Source of the DNA: CAVZMO01 sp963776195
Lineage (GTDB): Bacteria; Nitrospirota; Thermodesulfovibrionia; Thermodesulfovibrionales; SM23-35
Reading direction: 5' to 3'
Length of the DNA stretch: 64,000 bases
Assembly (NCBI GenBank): GCA_963776195.1
Contig: CAVZMO010000036.1
Coordinates: 62,001-126,000, forward strand
Part shown: one piece after another, positions 59,358 to 64,000 of the stretch
Position numbering within the stretch: the first letter of the stretch is position 1
Layout: the number at the start of each line of letters is the position of its first letter
Notes under the pieces: generated by a model
Told to the model about the DNA's origin: nothing
Seen by the model: only the letters and a program-made list of their open reading frames with translations
The model's database searches: none
Made by a program: the position numbers and the translations under genes

Positions 59358-62300
59358 TTATTTGATCTGCATCGCCGGATCGCCGAGAAGATTATATATA
59401 TCGAGCATATAGCCGGATACCCCTGCTGTGCTGCTCTTGCCGAGGGCGTTTAAAAAGACCGTGCCCAGAGGACGATTCGGGTCTTCCAGGTACGATTCAT
59501 AAAACGATTTCGCTAAAATCAAAGCCTGTGAATTGAGGGACATTCCCGACGGTGATATGACTGAAATGGCGCCGCCATTCTGCTTCAATAACAGGCTGGT
59601 ACCAAGTGAATCAGTGCCCGGAATCGAATAGTTACCCATAACACAGGTCATTGAAGTTACCACAGGGAGTCTATTCTGGTTTGTGAGCGATCCAACGTCA
59701 TCGAGCGTTAACAGTCCTTCCTCTGCTAGCTGGGTCAATCCGGCGTGGCCCAGATAGTTCAGAAACGCCGCGCCATTGTTCAATCCGTTCAGAAGGGTCT
59801 GACGTGTCTCATCGAATGTATTTTCAGAGAGATAGATTTTGTCTACGGTAAAAGGAGGCGGTATTATCAGAGCAAGTAAATCACTGTCTGCAGGGAAGTC
59901 TCCACTTTCATCAGGATTGTCTGCAAGCATCAGTATTCGGTTCGACCAGTCGCCTCCGCCTGAGGATTCATAGCTGATGATCTTGCTGATAAGGGTTTCC
60001 AATTCTTCAGCGGTAGCTACAGGGAGCCTGCCGATTGCCATTTCAGGAATATGGTCTCCGTTTATATCTGCAAAATGGTTGTCTGAGGGGAAAAGACCCT
60101 GCGATGTCCCTATCATGATGGGAGGGATCAGGTTCCCGCTCAAATCCATATTGTTCTTATAATCGTAGTTGCCTTCGCCTGCGAGAACGACAAACTCAGG
60201 GTGCTTGGACCAGTTATTGTAGATATACGACAGGAAGTTTTTTATCGCCTCCGGGGAATAAATACCGTAATTGAATTCGTCCATGATAGTTTCCTGAGTA
60301 ACAACCATCGATTGCAGTCCTTTACTTTGACGGTATTCAGCCAGCTGACTCGCGGCATCTTTGAGCGCTTCAGTAGTAATAATAAGGTAATCTGCAGAAT
60401 TCCCGTTGTTTTTCAAGGAAGATATGCTGCCGGCTGTAACAAGTAACGGATGTTGTATTTTTGAGTCAGTCTGTGCTAAATAAACGGTTTCTCCGGATTC
60501 GGCCCTGAAACTTACCTGGTAACCATTCGCTCCCTGGTTATCAATAGTGACACCGGTAACCTGTTTTGGATTCGAGCTGTCAGTGACTTCAAAAACTTTA
60601 ATTTGAGGATTCGTGAAACCTTTAATGGAAACTATGGGTTGCCCGTTCCCTCTGATAAACAATTTATCATTATAAGCCTGGTAATATCCCTGGAAATGCA
60701 GGTCAAAAGAGTTTATGTAAAAGATGCTGTAAGGAACGTCGTTATCCAATATCCCCCTGACTTCAACAATATTGTTACCTTCTTTCAGGAGAGACTGGTC
60801 GAAAGAACAGATGAGCGGATATGAATTTATGCCATTCCATTTGTCCTCTCCGATGTCTGTTCCGTTGAGGCTGACAATTGCGTGATGGCTTGTGTCCGTT
60901 GCACCCTGCAGGTTTGCAGTAAGATTTACCCTTCCTGATTTAGCAACGTCATTGATATTCAGTGAAAACTGTTTGCCGCTTTCTGAGGAATCGCCTGCAA
61001 CAATATAATCCCAGAACCAATAGTCAGTCTGGGGGTCGCCAAAGAGCCCTTCTGCAGACCAATTGTTTTGCTCCGCATGAACTGTCTCGGTGAATGTTTG
61101 TTCCTTAGCAACCGGAGCCGGCTTTTTCCTTTTTACCGTCTTCATCAGCGTCCCTTTGCCTGTTTCAAGCCAATAGATGTTTTCACGGGTATAATTATTT
61201 TCGATGCCTTCACCATAGAATAATATCCCGGAGTTCTTTCCGGCGGGAAGATAAGAAATCCCCTTCCCTTTATTGGTCAGGAGGAACATCTTTTTCCTGA
61301 TCGATGTGGATACTTTTTTCTGTGTGGTCCCAAGCAACGCTGCAATCTCTGAAGCATCTATCGAATAGAGACCTTCCTCGGTTACCGAGATTTTTAATTT
61401 TGTATTTTCATTCGCCTGTTTCGGCAATGCAGCTTTTGCGGTTTTTGCTGATTTTATCGCTTCAATCCGGGCCTTTTTCGCAGCAGACATCGGATGTGCG
61501 GTCCTGGAAAAAGACGAAAGTGAAAGCGAAGTCTGAATACGACTGTTGTTGGCAGAGGGTGCAACGGTGAATGGGCCATGCATCCGGCTGCCGCCTCGCT
61601 GTTCTATTTCAGCCAGGTAATAGGTATAGGTTGCTCCGGGCAGAGCGCTTTCATCGATATACTGATACGCGCCGCCCTGCGGAGATGTTATGAGTCCAGG
61701 GAGTAAATTGCTGTTTACCCGGATATATTGATCCGTCCTGTCATCTTTCCGGAAAAGGTAAAATCCTGCTGTTCCGATTTCAGAAGCAGTGTCCCATGAC
61801 AGAACAACTTTTCCATTCCGTGTGAAAGCAGTGAATGAAGAAATGGATGCAAGAGTAGGCTGGATGTTTGCGCCTTGAGTGACTGCAAGTTCGCAGAGTG
61901 GGCCATAGGTATAAGTGGCAATTGTCTGGGTTGTATTCCCGGTTTCGTCCACGTATGTTGCAGTTGTACCATTTGATGCAGGAGTGCCGGTTACCGGTAT
62001 CCTCTGTCCGGCGATTGTTGGTGTTACATTGACATCATATATCAAATCGGCGCTTGAATTTGCGCTGACTGTTCCCGGATTCCACGTAAGGTTGCCGGTT
62101 CCGCCTATCGCAGGTTGTACGGTTATGCTTCCCTGGCTTACTACGGGATTCCCGGCATAAACAGCGCCTAAGCCGGGCACACGTACTGTAACCAGCTTCG
62201 ATGAAGTAAAAGTAATAGGAAAGGAGGTGGGGTTGAAGACGGTTACCTGTATCCGCACCGTTGAGGTCTGACCGACTGCTGGAGGATTCGGCCCTGAAAC

Positions 62301-63380
62301 ATGACTGAGCGTCTGTGTAAGAATCGGTTTTACCGGTATACCAGGTGTGCCGCCGTTGTTGTATGTCGGAAGATAAACACGAAAGGTATTTGCTTCAGGC
62401 TGACCTGTTGGGGGAGGTGAAGAAGCCTGATCGTTAGCAACATAAAAAGTCGAATAATTAAACGGTGAACCGGAGGCTACAGGGGTTATCGCATCCGTAA
62501 TAGTCCAGATACCGTAGTCTGCAGCCCAGATATCGGTTGAAAATTTGTTGGGTGTAGGAGGCAATACATAGTTTTGCCAGACAGTTGACCCTGAACCAGT
62601 ATGTGTATTCGTAGTATTGCCGGTTCTGCTTGTGGTTGTGAACACGCAATTTCCAGCGGTAACAGAGTCGCAGTCGAAATCGTTCTCCCGCATACTGCAG
62701 CCAGATGTGATATATGGATAAATCGTATGCGTTATCGTGCCCTGTATATAGGTTGGGAGAGGTACAAATGAGCGGGCATAGATATTCAATTCAGTCCCGT
62801 TTGAGGTATAAGCCCGGATTCCAAATGCATTTGCATCATCTCCGGTAGTTTGTGCTGATGACATATCGATCCTGAACTCCCAATGGCCGGCGGCAGGGTT
62901 GTTTATAGTCACACCATCCCATGCATTGTCCTGGCAAAAGGGTGATACATTTGTTGCAGCATTGCATCTGATGTTTTGAACAGCAGTTCCCGAAGGATCT
63001 ATGAGAGTATATCTGACACGTGTGTTATATGAAGTGCCATACAGCTGATCATAGTGTGATGAACCAGAGGATGTGGCACCTATATCACCATCAAAGACCT
63101 GAAAAGTCATATTTGTGAGACTGGGGGGCACCTCGATGAAATAAGAATAATAGGTATTGAGCGGAGTCAAGCCGCTAGTGCCGGGAGTATTAGAACTGAC
63201 GAAATCTCCGCCAGCAACATCATAGCCACGTCCCATCATGAGATGGAGTGCACTTGTAGGAATTCCGGCAGCAAATAAGTTGCCCGGCAAAAATTGAAGA
63301 AATACAAGAAACAGAGACAAGAGGATAATTTTTCTGGATATAATATTTTCTGTCAACTTATGACTTTTTCTGATATGCAT
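59358..63380 (-). CDS. Secreted gingipain-like (C25) protease
   Basis: A 1340-residue extracellular protein with a signal peptide (IILLSLFLVFLQFLPGNLFAAG). An N-terminal beta-rich region with a DUF11-like repeat (about 350-470) and an FN3-like domain (about 515-610) precede a C-terminal C25 peptidase domain (about 990-1340). Its YLGHAG (His, about 1210) and VTSMTCVMG (Cys, about 1245) are the catalytic dyad. No type IX sorting domain is seen. It is the first gene of the RiPP operon (PqqD 7 bases downstream), which is unusual. AAGGGGG precedes the ATG. It might process or release the modified peptide. Confidence 0.88.
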   Translation of the reverse strand: MHIRKSHKLTENIISRKIILLSLFLVFLQFLPGNLFAAGIPTSALHLMMGRGYDVAGGDFVSSNTPGTSGLTPLNTYYSYFIEVPPSLTNMTFQVFDGDIGATSSGSSHYDQLYGTSYNTRVRYTLIDPSGTAVQNIRCNAATNVSPFCQDNAWDGVTINNPAAGHWEFRIDMSSAQTTGDDANAFGIRAYTSNGTELNIYARSFVPLPTYIQGTITHTIYPYITSGCSMRENDFDCDSVTAGNCVFTTTSRTGNTTNTHTGSGSTVWQNYVLPPTPNKFSTDIWAADYGIWTITDAITPVASGSPFNYSTFYVANDQASSPPPTGQPEANTFRVYLPTYNNGGTPGIPVKPILTQTLSHVSGPNPPAVGQTSTVRIQVTVFNPTSFPITFTSSKLVTVRVPGLGAVYAGNPVVSQGSITVQPAIGGTGNLTWNPGTVSANSSADLIYDVNVTPTIAGQRIPVTGTPASNGTTATYVDETGNTTQTIATYTYGPLCELAVTQGANIQPTLASISSFTAFTRNGKVVLSWDTASEIGTAGFYLFRKDDRTDQYIRVNSNLLPGLITSPQGGAYQYIDESALPGATYTYYLAEIEQRGGSRMHGPFTVAPSANNSRIQTSLSLSSFSRTAHPMSAAKKARIEAIKSAKTAKAALPKQANENTKLKISVTEEGLYSIDASEIAALLGTTQKKVSTSIRKKMFLLTNKGKGISYLPAGKNSGILFYGEGIENNYTRENIYWLETGKGTLMKTVKRKKPAPVAKEQTFTETVHAEQNNWSAEGLFGDPQTDYWFWDYIVAGDSSESGKQFSLNINDVAKSGRVNLTANLQGATDTSHHAIVSLNGTDIGEDKWNGINSYPLICSFDQSLLKEGNNIVEVRGILDNDVPYSIFYINSFDLHFQGYYQAYNDKLFIRGNGQPIVSIKGFTNPQIKVFEVTDSSNPKQVTGVTIDNQGANGYQVSFRAESGETVYLAQTDSKIQHPLLVTAGSISSLKNNGNSADYLIITTEALKDAASQLAEYRQSKGLQSMVVTQETIMDEFNYGIYSPEAIKNFLSYIYNNWSKHPEFVVLAGEGNYDYKNNMDLSGNLIPPIMIGTSQGLFPSDNHFADINGDHIPEMAIGRLPVATAEELETLISKIISYESSGGGDWSNRILMLADNPDESGDFPADSDLLALIIPPPFTVDKIYLSENTFDETRQTLLNGLNNGAAFLNYLGHAGLTQLAEEGLLTLDDVGSLTNQNRLPVVTSMTCVMGNYSIPGTDSLGTSLLLKQNGGAISVISPSGMSLNSQALILAKSFYESYLEDPNRPLGTVFLNALGKSSTAGVSGYMLDIYNLLGDPAMQIK

Positions 63381-63395
63381 TCAGTCCCCCTTCAG

Positions 63396-63409
63396 CCCTG
63401 TTTTCAGGG
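63396..63409 (-). other. Small hairpin in the leader of the C25 gene
   Basis: CCCTG-TTTT-CAGGG lies 16 bases before the ATG of the C25 gene, within its untranslated leader. It could affect initiation or be incidental. Confidence 0.35.
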
Positions 63410-63600
63410 TCATAAAGTAATTGTTCTATTTTACAAGAAATATCCATAAATTGTTCAGAAAATTGAAAATAATTTTAGAATTATTTTCTGTTAGTTAAGA
63501 ACTTTCTTATCATGTTTCGTATAATATTCCAAAAATATAATGGATAGAATTATTAAGGGGATATAAAATATAGAAAAAGAAAGTTTTTCGTTTATTATGG

Positions 63601-64000
63601 ATGAGTTTTCTGTTGCTCTGCATGCTTCAATCTGCCTGTTGGAGCGCTGAAGCTGCTTCAAACCAAAAAAATTTCCTGTGGAAGGTCCGGTCGGATACAA
63701 CCACTGTCTACCTCCTTGGGTCCGTACATTTCATGAAAAAAGAGATTTATCCGCTGAACAGGAAGATTGAGGAGGCGTTCGAAAAGTCTGATCTGCTGAC
63801 GGTTGAGGCAAATGTGAACGACGTCGGCAAAATCGATGTCGGGAAACTCATAGAGACCGCTTTTTATACCGGAGATGACACGCTCGAAAAACATGTCTCT
63901 GCTGAGACGTACGAACTGGTCAAAAAAGAATTCGCCGCGTCGGGAATGCTCCTGGGTCTCGTGGACAAACAAAAACCGTGGTTTCTAGCGCTGACATTGA
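63601..64000 (+). CDS. TraB/GumN-family protein, 3' partial
   Basis: An incomplete reading frame running off the window end, at least 133 residues. After a signal-like segment (MSFLLLCMLQSACWSAEAAS) comes NFLWKVRSDTTTVYLLGSVH, then TVEANV and GDDTLEKHVS, typical of TraB/GumN (PF01963), whose members include the erythromycin-esterase-like TIKI proteins. No strong ribosome site is seen. It is divergent from the RiPP operon. Confidence 0.82.
   Translation, partial: MSFLLLCMLQSACWSAEAASNQKNFLWKVRSDTTTVYLLGSVHFMKKEIYPLNRKIEEAFEKSDLLTVEANVNDVGKIDVGKLIETAFYTGDDTLEKHVSAETYELVKKEFAASGMLLGLVDKQKPWFLALTL

Overview
Origin. This is bacterial chromosome carrying a complete rRNA operon (16S, tRNA-Ile, tRNA-Ala, 23S, 5S) and many housekeeping genes: prfA, rpmE, ribF, coaE, pyrD/pyrK, greA, proS, ilvD, hemG-like, priA, ispE, prs, rplY, pth and moeA. 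The gene content fits a Gram-negative, probably anaerobic environmental bacterium: lipoproteins, a DsbC-like oxidoreductase, radical-SAM enzymes, sigma-54 promoters, a GEMM-I riboswitch and a RiPP cassette. The rRNA and gene neighbourhoods look most like Nitrospirota (Thermodesulfovibrionia-like). That is recognition from memory and was not computed.

Layout. 1-2.3 kb: P-type cation ATPase cut by the window edge. 2.4-5.6 kb: clostripain-like protease, transglutaminase-like protein, DsbC-like protein. 5.6-13.2 kb (minus strand): translation, cofactor and pyrimidine genes. 13.3-15.6 kb: proS, a terminator and the 3' end of a group II intron. 15.6-20.1 kb: two lipoproteins and a large secreted LamG protein downstream of a GEMM-I riboswitch whose specificity position reads A, the cGAMP-type base. 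20.3-24.1 kb: histidine kinase, truncated membrane sensor and a decayed DUF2207 gene, with small palindromic repeats inserted in coding sequence. 24.1-35 kb: mixed metabolic genes, a B12-type radical-SAM RiPP methyltransferase and a 14-residue Cys/Lys mini-gene. 35-42.3 kb: priA with apparently lost helicase motifs, a TPR lipoprotein, ispE, tRNA-Gln, prs, rplY, pth. 42.5-45.7 kb: moeA, an alcohol dehydrogenase, an LsrF-like aldolase. 45.8-51.1 kb: rRNA operon. 51.1-56.4 kb: DUF3108 protein, gene remnants, two small genes behind sigma-54 promoters, a Ste24-type protease. 56.3-63.4 kb: a six-gene minus-strand RiPP cassette (gingipain-like C25 protease, PqqD-like protein, radical SAM, Cys-containing precursor, HprK-like kinase, SipW-type peptidase). 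63.6 kb to the end: start of a TraB/GumN-family gene.

How genes work together. The RiPP cassette is the best candidate for a new system. It has a clear precursor, maturase and recognition protein, plus an unusual kinase and two different proteases. The riboswitch operon links cyclic-dinucleotide signalling to secreted proteins. The sigma-54 region looks like a small regulated module of unknown function.

Quality caveat. At least sixteen reading-frame breaks were found. All are of the one-extra-base type, they cluster, and they include essential genes (proS, ispE). Most are probably sequence errors. Several remnants (dienelactone hydrolase, molybdopterin oxidoreductase, DUF2207) look truly decayed because large parts are missing.
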